Source: Wandonia haliotis (lineage in GTDB: Bacteria; Bacteroidota; Bacteroidia; Flavobacteriales_D; Crocinitomicaceae). Taken from it: 64,000 nt of DNA. The position numbers were made by a program, and so were the translations under genes. Position 1 is the first letter of the stretch. Every line of letters begins with the position of its first letter. The notes under the pieces are model-generated. The model was not told the DNA's origin. It searched no databases and worked only from the letters and a program-made list of their open reading frames with translations. This document shows, one piece after another, positions 15,723 to 23,732 of the stretch. The stretch is taken from the NCBI RefSeq assembly GCF_039523435.1, contig NZ_BAAAFH010000003.1, positions 434,001 through 498,000 on the forward strand, in the 5' to 3' direction.

Positions 15723-17660
15723 ATGAAATATGCCTACGTACTAATCGGTTTTATTTTCCTATTGATCTCCACGTCTGTATTTTCTCAGAATTTTGATGCT
15801 ACTCCACGTTCGATGGTTACACAACCTATGGATGAAGGAAATAGACGGGCAATGTTGTTTCCTGTTCAAAATGGTCAGTCGGGGGCATCAGGAAACATTG
15901 TATGGGCCGCAAATTTTTCATCCCTAACGAATTGGATAGCTACAGGACCAGCAGAAATGAATCCGGATAATACTTTTACGATCACTTCAGGTGAAGGAAC
16001 CTGGTATTTTGATGCATGGACCGCTTCTACAAGTGGAGGAAATTACGCTTTGTTTACAAATGGAGATCCAACGAATGCCTCCCACATAAACAATACATTT
16101 CACCTAACTTTTGACTCTATTTTTGACCTGTCTGCGCTAAATAACGTAATTATTGAATTTGAACAATACGGTGCACGGTACTATGATCAACAACTTGTAG
16201 AAGTATCAACAGATTTAGGAGTTACCTGGAAAGTCGTGGGTACAAATGATGATATTTTCAGACTTACGTATGACGGTGGTGTACCCTATCCGGCATCTAT
16301 GCTAAGACAGTACAACATTACTACTGCTATTTCGGACAATCCTTCTCAGGTTATGTTCCGGTTTACGGTTGATTATAATACTGATGATGTAGTAAACGGA
16401 AAATCGTATGGATGGTTTATTGATGATGTGAAAATTCGTGAAGGGTTTGAGTATGATTTAAAGTTAGTACAAGCTTTCACTAGCATTGGTGATAACCATA
16501 TTTCCTATACAAAGTTGTCAGAAGACCGAATCTTTCATCCGAACACCTTTATTAATTTTGGTGCAATTGTAAAAAATGAAGGCTCTGCGCCGATAGAAGT
16601 AAGCCTTAAGATAATTTCTTCTAACGGTATAGAGAGAGTCAGCCCGCAAAGTGTTTTAGTACAACCTCATGAGATAGACACCCTTACTATAGAGGGAACA
16701 AATGGAATAGATATCTACGAATTCCTTGTTGATGAACAATACAATTTTCACTTTGAACTGGAAACAACGGAGCAGTTGGAAAACACATGGAATGATACAT
16801 TAACTATTCCTTTTGAATATTTTTCTACTTATAACACAAATCGCTTTAACACCCGGGATTTTTATGATGGTTCCGATGAAAGCTTGACAGGGGCTTTTTA
16901 TGAATTTGATGGCGAAGATAATTCAGGTGCTTGTTTGGGTATGGTATTTGAATTGTTTTTTGCGAATACTTTGTTTTTTGATGAGATTAGTGTTGGGATT
17001 TCAAAACTCTCTCAAGAAGAATTTCAGCAAATACAGGGAAGTTCAATTTATGCTGAAATTTACAGGTATGATGGTAGCTCTTTAGAGTTCTTGTCTTCAT
17101 CAGAAGAATATGAAATTCAATTTGAAGATTTAGGGACACATATAAATTTAGTTCCATCTAATAATTCTCTTAACCCGTCTTATTTGAATACCGGAGATCG
17201 GACCGTCGTGTTTATTTGCAACTCAGGAAGTACATTTGCTCCTATACAACTTTCTGGCTTATTACCTTTTAAAAGTGTAATAGGTAAAAATGTAACAAGT
17301 TGGTTTTATACAGCCCCGGACGATTATTATCAGAACATGACGTTTGCCCCGGTCATACGGTTGTTGACAATGACAACGATTTCAATCGATGAAAACGAAC
17401 TCACAACGAAAAAAATACAACTTTATCCTAATCCAGGTTCTGAAGTAATAAACCTTAGCCTTACGCTAACTCAACAATCTACAGTATCAATCTACATAGT
17501 TGATGTTTCGGGAAAGTTGATTTCTAAAACAGAAGAAATAGGGCTTCCTGAGGGGGAACATCAAATTCCGGTTTCGGTTGCTTCTTTAAGCAAGGGAGTA
17601 TATACCCTAATGATACGTACGAATAAGGGGGTGTATATGGAGAAACTACTCAAAAATTGA
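15723..17660 (+). CDS. Secreted multi-domain protein with T9SS sorting domain
   Basis: 645 residues. Signal peptide to about residue 22 (STSVFSQ). A jelly-roll-like domain follows (about 55-245: WAANFSSLTNWIATG, YYDQQLVEVSTDLGVTWKVVG, SYGWFIDDVKIREG), as in MAM/immunoglobulin-type modules of secreted Bacteroidota proteins. A mid section has no motif I can place. The end is a type A T9SS sorting domain (about 570-645: IQLYPNPGSEVINLSL, VDVSGKLI, LSKGVYTLMI). TAACTTTC near 15685 could be a weak -7 element. It faces the defence operon tail to tail. Role unknown; probably surface-attached. Confidence 0.83.
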   Translation: MKYAYVLIGFIFLLISTSVFSQNFDATPRSMVTQPMDEGNRRAMLFPVQNGQSGASGNIVWAANFSSLTNWIATGPAEMNPDNTFTITSGEGTWYFDAWTASTSGGNYALFTNGDPTNASHINNTFHLTFDSIFDLSALNNVIIEFEQYGARYYDQQLVEVSTDLGVTWKVVGTNDDIFRLTYDGGVPYPASMLRQYNITTAISDNPSQVMFRFTVDYNTDDVVNGKSYGWFIDDVKIREGFEYDLKLVQAFTSIGDNHISYTKLSEDRIFHPNTFINFGAIVKNEGSAPIEVSLKIISSNGIERVSPQSVLVQPHEIDTLTIEGTNGIDIYEFLVDEQYNFHFELETTEQLENTWNDTLTIPFEYFSTYNTNRFNTRDFYDGSDESLTGAFYEFDGEDNSGACLGMVFELFFANTLFFDEISVGISKLSQEEFQQIQGSSIYAEIYRYDGSSLEFLSSSEEYEIQFEDLGTHINLVPSNNSLNPSYLNTGDRTVVFICNSGSTFAPIQLSGLLPFKSVIGKNVTSWFYTAPDDYYQNMTFAPVIRLLTMTTISIDENELTTKKIQLYPNPGSEVINLSLTLTQQSTVSIYIVDVSGKLISKTEEIGLPEGEHQIPVSVASLSKGVYTLMIRTNKGVYMEKLLKN

Positions 17661-17746
17661 TACTCTTGTTGATGTAGTGGTTTGAATTGAAAGTAGAGAT
17701 AAGATGTGTGCGTATTCTTTTTATTAGAATTAACAGTAAATTTTGA

Positions 17747-18658
17747 CTACTTGACAGACTTAATTTTCTTTTCAATAGTGTTTATTTTATTTATGTAATT
17801 GTTTAAATCACGTCTAATTTTTTTACAAAAATCCTTATCGAAATAAACTTCTTCTCCTTTAACTTTAAAAAACTCTTTGCCTTGTTCGTTTTTTTTAAGT
17901 TCAGAATGTGCAAATTGATTGCGGATTAGTATAACTTCGTCATTGTATTTTGATGCAAAATTTTCTTCTTTCATTATTTCTAAAATTGCACCTAGAGCAA
18001 ATATTTTCTGAGAAGAATTAAAAAGAACATTATCTCGTAAAATGTCTTTTACTTTTCTTTTTTCTGCTCTTTCATATTTTTCCTTAGCGTTTGCAAAAAT
18101 GTTGTCGAAAATCGTATTCAATAATGGTGTAATGTGTTCTTCAAGGTAGGGATTACTTAATTGTTTTCGAACAATTTCTTCCATTTTCAAATCTAAGGAA
18201 CTTGTCTCTTGCATTATCATCCCTCTCATTGTTACAATGTTCTGAAACTTTGCAATTGTTAAGTTAATCACTTCAATTATTGAATTTTGCAGTTCTTTAT
18301 GATAATCTTGTCCGTCAAGCTGGTAGAATGTTATTCTGCTACTGTTTGCTAACTTTGTAGTAGACAATTCACTATTTGCAGAGTAGAAAAATATTTCGGT
18401 TAAGATATGTTTTTCATCACGAATAAAATCAATTACTTCATTTCCGTGGCTTTCATTTAGATTTAAGTCTGTAATAATTAGGTCATAGGTTTGACTGTCT
18501 TCATATTTTTCTTTGAACTCGTCAAAATCTTCTGCTGTATCAATATGAACATTGAAAAACTCATTTTCAAGATGACTTTTTACATTTTCTATTAAAGATA
18601 AGAATGGTCGAGTGTCAATTTTATCTTCAACCCAGATAATTTTATAATTTAGCTTCAT
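17747..18658 (-). CDS. Response-regulator receiver fused to a HEPN-like domain
   Basis: 303 residues. The N-terminus (1-125) is a receiver domain: acidic pair E11-D12 (WVEDK), phospho-acceptor D64 (LIITDLNL) and FFYSAN at the serine/threonine switch strand. The helical rest (about 135-303) has RNQFAH at 246-251, the RNxxxH arrangement (Rx4-6H) of HEPN ribonucleases. No DNA-binding domain is seen, so the output is probably RNA cleavage or a protein contact. It overlaps the sensor gene by ATGA and closes the operon with the methyltransferase. The receiver call is firm; the HEPN call rests on helical content plus one motif. Confidence 0.72.
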   Translation of the reverse strand: MKLNYKIIWVEDKIDTRPFLSLIENVKSHLENEFFNVHIDTAEDFDEFKEKYEDSQTYDLIITDLNLNESHGNEVIDFIRDEKHILTEIFFYSANSELSTTKLANSSRITFYQLDGQDYHKELQNSIIEVINLTIAKFQNIVTMRGMIMQETSSLDLKMEEIVRKQLSNPYLEEHITPLLNTIFDNIFANAKEKYERAEKRKVKDILRDNVLFNSSQKIFALGAILEIMKEENFASKYNDEVILIRNQFAHSELKKNEQGKEFFKVKGEEVYFDKDFCKKIRRDLNNYINKINTIEKKIKSVK

Positions 18659-21027
18659 ACGGGGAATTTTAAGTTGAACTCGGCTCCTTGATTAGATTGC
18701 ACAAATTCAATTGATGCTTTATATTTACTTAATAAATCTTTCACATGATAAAGCCCGATACCAGAACCATCAGTATTACTATATCTAAAATCAAAAATTT
18801 TATCCTTGATTTCATCTGGAATACCACTTCCATTATCTTTAAAATTTAAAATCAAATATTCTTTACTCTTTATCCATTCAAGTTCAATTTTAGTAGACTT
18901 AGCTTTTCTTGAATTTGAAAACAAATTGTCTAATATCACTGTGATTTCAAACGGTCTGAATTTTAGTATGTGTTTAACTGAACTTTTTTCTTTTATTTCA
19001 ATTTTTATTAGTCTTTTTTGATGTATAAAGGAGTCTGCGGGAACGTAAATATTTTGAACATAATCATTGACGAAAGATACAAGGTCATTTGTTATTTTTT
19101 CTGCTTGTGTATTAAACCCAGCCTTTGTTACAAATCTTGAAGCACTTACAATCCTTAGTACTTCAAGACTAATATCCTTAACATCTTTAATCAGTTTATC
19201 TTTGGGCTTATCTTCGTTGATTGAATCAATTAAAGAATCTAAACTCCAAGTTATATTTCCAGCGGTATGGATTATTTGATGTTGAAGAGCCAATAAATCT
19301 TTTTTCTCACGACCAATCTGAGATTTATCAAAAAGTTTTTCAGCGATTTCCCGATCTAATTCATTTTTTAACTCTTCGTTCTCTACAAGTTTAAGTAATG
19401 CTTCTTCTTCTGCTTCAATTTTACTTTTTTGTAAATCAGAAATTTTCTTCTCTACATTTTTAATTGTTTGAATTACTTCTTTTTCGTCAAAATCTCCCTG
19501 CTTAATTTTTTCGGAAATAGTTTTCAAAACCCCTTGAGCAGATTGTTCACTTTTAGCATCTAAAATGCTCAAAATATTCTCTGATAGCTGAAAGCTTAAA
19601 ACATTTTTAGAGTTGGTTAAATTTTTAATTAACTTCGATATATTCTCATTTACATCAAAATTGCTTTGATTATCTTTCCCTTCATTTTTAATGAAAGACT
19701 GATTTATATTGATATAATCATCTTCTGATAAAAAATTCCCCCAATCAGTAATTTCTATTGTGTATTTTTCAAGCTTTTTTAAAGTTTCATAAAATTGTTC
19801 GACAAGATTATCATAAGTTTTAGTTTTGATAAAACCATCACCTCTACTTGATGTTTCTTTCAAATTAGGATTATTACTACTTATAGAAATATATCCAATA
19901 ACCTCTCTTGTTCCTAAGTATCTTGAGTGTCCTTGGGCTTTACGATTATCCATTTTAAATGGATCTTCGCCTCTTTCACCATATGGATATATTCTCAAAC
20001 CGTTCTTATAAACAAAAATATGTCCATAGTTTACTGGCTCTACACCCATACGCCTAGTAAATGTGGATTTTGCAGACTGGTTTAAAAAATAGATAGCATA
20101 ATGTATATCAACTAAATCCGTATATGGATTTTCTTCTTCGATCTTATAAACAAATTTGCCTCCCTCAAATAAAGTAGTGATAATTTTATCTTTTTGAATA
20201 TCAGATTCGATGTAACTTGTTTTTAACTGTAATGTCTCAAATATTGGATTTCGGATTTGACCGTTAATCACGTTAAAATATTCTATTTCGCTTTCATCAA
20301 GTTTACCCTCTTTTGCTTTTTTTGAGTTTTTAGTAATCTGTTTTTTATCTCCATCTATTTCATCCGTGACAGTTAAAAAAATCCTAAAGGGATCTTCATC
20401 CTGTATGGAAGAAGGGTTAATTAATCTTGCTAAGGAATCTTTCAGATTTTCAAATTTTTTACGATCCCAATCACTATGTAAATTTGATATTTCTAATACG
20501 GTTCCGTGTTGTATTCCATACGAATTCGATTCTAACGTTTCATGAAGGACGCTAACATTTACAAATTCATCATTACTATCCTCTTCAAACTTATTCCAAT
20601 CGGTAATTAAAACTTCAGATTTTGCATCCGTTTGGTCTTTCAAAGTTTCAAGGTATAATTCACTTCCAAGTCTATCACAAGAAAATCTTCCAATACCCTT
20701 TGCTCCAGCATAAGCTCGTTTAACTTTAATTTTATCGCGATAGTTTTCATAACTATCCTCTTCTTTTCCTTCTTTTTTGGCTGAGTAGGCAACAAAAAGC
20801 CATTTATCAAGTAAATCTTGGTAACTCATTCCTTTTCCATTATCTTTTATAATGATTTTACCATTACTGCTGTATATGTCTTCAAAAACTACATCAACTC
20901 TCGTAGCGTGTGCATCATACGAATTTTTAACCAATTCAAATACTGCTATGAAATCATCTGTAATTAAATCTCTACCTATAATATTCTTTAAAGCAGAGCT
21001 GATTTTAAATTGTAATGGCTTCTGCAT
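18655..21027 (-). CDS. Dual-ATPase sensor: MORC-like GHKL N-terminus plus histidine-kinase C-terminus
   Basis: 790 residues with two Bergerat-fold ATPases. The first has E31/N35 (FELVKNSYDA), DNGKGM at 62-67 and GAKGIGRF at 108-115, as in MORC, Hsp90 and MutL-type GHKL proteins. A long middle part ends in a coiled coil (about 500-590). Then comes a possible phospho-acceptor helix (LQHQIIHTAGNITW) and a histidine-kinase ATPase: N box near 698-709 (ILDNLFSNSRKA), DNGSGIP at 731 and TDGSGIGL near 753. No membrane segment is seen, so it should sense an internal signal. It starts one base after the methyltransferase stop and overlaps the receiver gene. Confidence 0.85.
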   Translation of the reverse strand: MQKPLQFKISSALKNIIGRDLITDDFIAVFELVKNSYDAHATRVDVVFEDIYSSNGKIIIKDNGKGMSYQDLLDKWLFVAYSAKKEGKEEDSYENYRDKIKVKRAYAGAKGIGRFSCDRLGSELYLETLKDQTDAKSEVLITDWNKFEEDSNDEFVNVSVLHETLESNSYGIQHGTVLEISNLHSDWDRKKFENLKDSLARLINPSSIQDEDPFRIFLTVTDEIDGDKKQITKNSKKAKEGKLDESEIEYFNVINGQIRNPIFETLQLKTSYIESDIQKDKIITTLFEGGKFVYKIEEENPYTDLVDIHYAIYFLNQSAKSTFTRRMGVEPVNYGHIFVYKNGLRIYPYGERGEDPFKMDNRKAQGHSRYLGTREVIGYISISSNNPNLKETSSRGDGFIKTKTYDNLVEQFYETLKKLEKYTIEITDWGNFLSEDDYININQSFIKNEGKDNQSNFDVNENISKLIKNLTNSKNVLSFQLSENILSILDAKSEQSAQGVLKTISEKIKQGDFDEKEVIQTIKNVEKKISDLQKSKIEAEEEALLKLVENEELKNELDREIAEKLFDKSQIGREKKDLLALQHQIIHTAGNITWSLDSLIDSINEDKPKDKLIKDVKDISLEVLRIVSASRFVTKAGFNTQAEKITNDLVSFVNDYVQNIYVPADSFIHQKRLIKIEIKEKSSVKHILKFRPFEITVILDNLFSNSRKAKSTKIELEWIKSKEYLILNFKDNGSGIPDEIKDKIFDFRYSNTDGSGIGLYHVKDLLSKYKASIEFVQSNQGAEFNLKFPV

Positions 21028-21028
21028 T

Positions 21029-22255
21029 TTAAAATAATTTATTAAGAACTAAACCAACTTGTTCCCCAAAAAGTGGAGGTATAGCATTTCCAATTTGTGA
21101 ATATCTAGGAACTTCTTGGGTTCTTCTTTTGCCTCCTGTGGTGTATTTACCTTTGAACTCATACCAGTCATTAAATGATTGTATTCTTGCATACTCTCGT
21201 ACAGTAAAAATTCTAGGTTCACAATAGTGAATATAATCGTCTGGTAAAGTTGTTATAGTTGGAGTCGGTGTTTCAGCTGATAGTGGAATTACTGTTCTCT
21301 TCTTGAGGTTAAATTTTTCTTTTAATTCGTTAGAAAGTGTTTTATTTTTTTCTGCATTTTCAAGAATAAACTCAAATTTTCTTAATGTGTCTTCATTGTG
21401 CTTTGCAAATCTATGACTGTCTGGAATTTCATTATGAACATTCTTTCTAAGCAATTTTTGATAACTGGATTGAATTGGATTGTAAAGACCTGCTGAAAAT
21501 GATTTTGTGTCGGGAGATACAACTTCATTAATTTTTAGTAAGTCAGAAATAGCATCCTCTAAAGAATTTGTCAGTCCAATTCCTTTTTTAATTAAAAAAG
21601 TTTCTTTTTGCTTTCGGATTTGTTCAAAAAAATCGTTTGGTTTTACTTGATTAGCAATATCCTTTCTAATACCAACTAAAATAAATCTTGTTCGTTTTTG
21701 TGGAATTCCAAACTCTGAAAAATCAATCAATTTACCCTCAACTTTATATCCTTGGAAATCGCCTTTAGGGGAATCATATTCGAGTGCATTAGTAACATAT
21801 TCAGAATAGATTTTTCCCTTAATTTTATTTTTATCAAACTTCTGTGTAAAGCCTTTAACATTTTCGAAAAAAATAACCTTTGGCTGAACCAGTCTAATAA
21901 ATTTGATATAGGATTTTATTAATTCATTCCTTGAATCCCCCTCTACTCTTCTTCCTGCTGTTGAAAAACCCTGACAAGGTGGACCACCTGCCACAAGGTC
22001 AATTTCACCTCTTAGTAATTTTAAATTGTCCTTATAATTTTTAATTACTTCATTAATATCGTGATTTTGTTCTGTTAACCAATTTGGCCATTCAAAATGA
22101 TTTGCCTTTTCAATCAAGTTGTATTGAAGTGTCTTAAAAGCGTCAGGACTTTTTTCAATAGCAAATTTACCTTTCCATAATCCTGAATTATACAATCCTA
22201 AAGAGAGCCCACCGCAACCTGCAAAAAGGTCTATATATGTTTTCTTCCTAGTCAT
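21029..22255 (-). CDS. C5-cytosine DNA methyltransferase (Dcm type)
   Basis: 408 residues with the ordered motifs of m5C methyltransferases: I DLFAGCGGLSLG (9-20), IV GGPPCQGFS with catalytic C94, VI FFENVKGF, VIII QKRTRFILVGIR and X QIGNAIPPLFGEQV. Between VIII and X lies a target-recognition region of ordinary size. It transfers methyl groups from AdoMet to cytosine in a sequence that cannot be read from the protein. No restriction endonuclease gene lies beside it; the partners are a GHKL sensor and a receiver-HEPN protein. It overlaps the small regulator gene upstream by 8 nt. Confidence 0.95.
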   Translation of the reverse strand: MTRKKTYIDLFAGCGGLSLGLYNSGLWKGKFAIEKSPDAFKTLQYNLIEKANHFEWPNWLTEQNHDINEVIKNYKDNLKLLRGEIDLVAGGPPCQGFSTAGRRVEGDSRNELIKSYIKFIRLVQPKVIFFENVKGFTQKFDKNKIKGKIYSEYVTNALEYDSPKGDFQGYKVEGKLIDFSEFGIPQKRTRFILVGIRKDIANQVKPNDFFEQIRKQKETFLIKKGIGLTNSLEDAISDLLKINEVVSPDTKSFSAGLYNPIQSSYQKLLRKNVHNEIPDSHRFAKHNEDTLRKFEFILENAEKNKTLSNELKEKFNLKKRTVIPLSAETPTPTITTLPDDYIHYCEPRIFTVREYARIQSFNDWYEFKGKYTTGGKRRTQEVPRYSQIGNAIPPLFGEQVGLVLNKLF

Positions 22256-22448
22256 TGTTAATTTTTGTTGGATTTAAAAGTTCTCGAATATCAATTGTGT
22301 GTATGTTTTCTAGATATGGTTGTTTTGTGTTCGAGTACCAGTGAGATATGATTGATTTATCTTCCTCAAGTTGTTCCGTTAACCACTTGTTTTTCTTTCT
22401 AGTCTTTGCTAAAGAAGCTTTGATTCTATTTAGTTCAATTTTTATCAA
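22248..22448 (-). CDS. Small XRE-type helix-turn-helix regulator
   Basis: 66 residues that fit a minimal XRE/Cro helix-turn-helix: RIKASLAKTRKKNKWLTEQL, then IISHWYSNTKQP and IRELLNPTK, as in controller-type regulators beside methyltransferases. The only reasonable start is a TTG at 22448. Just ahead, ATG-TCT-TGA forms a two-codon leader whose stop overlaps that TTG, which could set translation. Low initiation would keep the regulator scarce. It overlaps the methyltransferase gene and probably controls this operon, as C proteins do for restriction-modification genes; this is inferred. Confidence 0.75.
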   Translation of the reverse strand: MIKIELNRIKASLAKTRKKNKWLTEQLEEDKSIISHWYSNTKQPYLENIHTIDIRELLNPTKINND

Positions 22449-22859
22449 GACATTTTTGTTTTAAGCAAAAATATTAACTTACTTGATACAAAGTTTATTT
22501 CTTACACCTTTCTATCAGAGGTTGACAAATTCAAGCTTTTTTTGGTGTTGAATTTTCGTTTTTGTGGAAACCCAACTCCCCCTCCTATAATAGCACGGTT
22601 TCTTATGCTCAGATAATTGTTTTTAGTTGTATGTATTTAGTTTAATATGTTCAAATATAGAAAAATAAGTAAATCAAAAAACCGTTTTACTTTTTTCTTC
22701 CTTTTATTGTGGGACTAAAAAAATCTGTTTTCCAATTCCAGATAAAATAGACCAATTGGCACTAAAGTTCTGTTATTTCTCCACAGAAAGCATCGTCATT
22801 CTACTAAGCTTTTTTATTTTCGGCGAAAAACGGGAACAGTTAGCGATTAAAAACAATAC
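22449..22859. other. Intergenic region upstream of the defence operon
   Basis: 411 bp without a supported gene. It is AT-rich and holds the two candidate minus-strand -7 elements given separately. I see no repeat, hairpin terminator or conserved RNA. The promoter of the rightward gene at 22860 is not apparent. Confidence 0.5.
22466..22473 (-). promoter_or_regulatory. Candidate -7 element of the methyltransferase-sensor operon
   Basis: TATTTTTG on the minus strand matches TAnnTTTG and lies 18 nt before the TTG start. A TTTG at 22489-22492 is 15 nt upstream, closer than usual. A second exact -7 (TATATTTG) lies at 22652-22659 and would give a leader of about 200 nt. Confidence 0.35.
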
Positions 22860-23426
22860 ATGGAACCCAAAACGGTTATTTCATTTGTGGTTATTCTGGC
22901 GTTGATCTATTTTAGATTTGGTCCGGGGAGTAGATTGTTAAAGAAAAAATCACATCATTATATTGTTCCTCCTTCACCTGATTCGGATCGAAATTGGATT
23001 CCGGTTGATATAGGACGGTACAAAAAGACGATTTATATAAAGAAAAACAGTCCTGAAGACATCCTGAAAACAATTGCTGAAATAAGTCCGGGAGAAAAAT
23101 GGGAGGCAGATTATTCCTACGATGGCTGGATACGTATTACGGTAGAGGATGTCAGTTTTGGGGAGTATCACGCACTTCTTTCGATTTGTGACGCGGTAAA
23201 CGAGGGACAAACGTATGGATTTTGTGAGCACAGAGATTCACCGGAGAAAGATTATATAGTCAGGGTCGATGAAGAATCATACGAGAATCTTATCGGAGTA
23301 TTCAGGACAAATAAAAATTTCGGGATTTATCTCCCGAATTCGGAAAGCAATGCAAAAGGAAACATATCAGGATCTCCGGTAAAAGAGATAGATTTTTTCT
23401 CTGAGCTTAAAAAACTCCCGGTTTAA
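22860..23426 (+). CDS. Hypothetical membrane-anchored protein
   Basis: 188 residues that I do not recognise. One membrane helix lies near the N-terminus (VISFVVILALIYFRFG), followed by a basic stretch (RLLKKKSHHY) and a soluble domain of about 140 residues with mixed alpha/beta character (EKWEADYSYDGWIRITVEDV). The order helix-then-lysines suggests the N-terminus outside and the domain in the cytoplasm. A second small membrane protein follows 63 nt downstream and may be co-transcribed. No link to the defence operon beyond proximity. Confidence 0.6.
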   Translation: MEPKTVISFVVILALIYFRFGPGSRLLKKKSHHYIVPPSPDSDRNWIPVDIGRYKKTIYIKKNSPEDILKTIAEISPGEKWEADYSYDGWIRITVEDVSFGEYHALLSICDAVNEGQTYGFCEHRDSPEKDYIVRVDEESYENLIGVFRTNKNFGIYLPNSESNAKGNISGSPVKEIDFFSELKKLPV

Positions 23427-23489
23427 TCCCAATAGTTATTGGGGGTGTATGAAAAAAAACGAGTGGAGAAAACGGTTCTCTGATTTCGT

Positions 23490-23675
23490 TTGAAAAATAA
23501 AAGGTATTTAGGGATTGGTATATTGCTTACTTTAGTTGGGGTGTTTAAACTATATTCTGAGGGGATTTACCAGAAAAACGGAGAGATATATTGGTTCAAT
23601 ATACTGGTCCCGTTTGGAATGGGAATAGCCGTATTGGTTTATACCTTCATAAAGATTTACTTGCAGCGTAAATAA
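23490..23675 (+). CDS. Small two-helix membrane protein
   Basis: 61 residues from a TTG start, with two membrane helices (YLGIGILLTLVGVFKLY and ILVPFGMGIAVLVYTFIKIY) and a basic tail. No family recognised. The start is uncertain because no ATG is in frame. It ends at a strong bidirectional terminator. Confidence 0.5.
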   Translation: MKNKRYLGIGILLTLVGVFKLYSEGIYQKNGEIYWFNILVPFGMGIAVLVYTFIKIYLQRK

Positions 23676-23677
23676 CA

Positions 23678-23708
23678 AAAAAGGAGGTTATCTGATAACC
23701 TCCTTTTT
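23678..23708. terminator. Bidirectional terminator between convergent genes
   Basis: AAAAAGGAGGTTATC and GATAACCTCCTTTTT form a perfect 15-bp stem with a one-base centre. The A run on one side and T run on the other make it work in both directions, for the small membrane gene and the T9SS propeller gene. Confidence 0.88.
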
Positions 23709-23732
23709 CAATACAATTCGTACCGATCTCGT

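Noticed and set aside
21029..22255. Orphan Dcm methyltransferase or plain type II restriction-modification
   Set aside because: The gene overlaps or abuts its partners on both sides, and no endonuclease gene is present; the operon needs another explanation.
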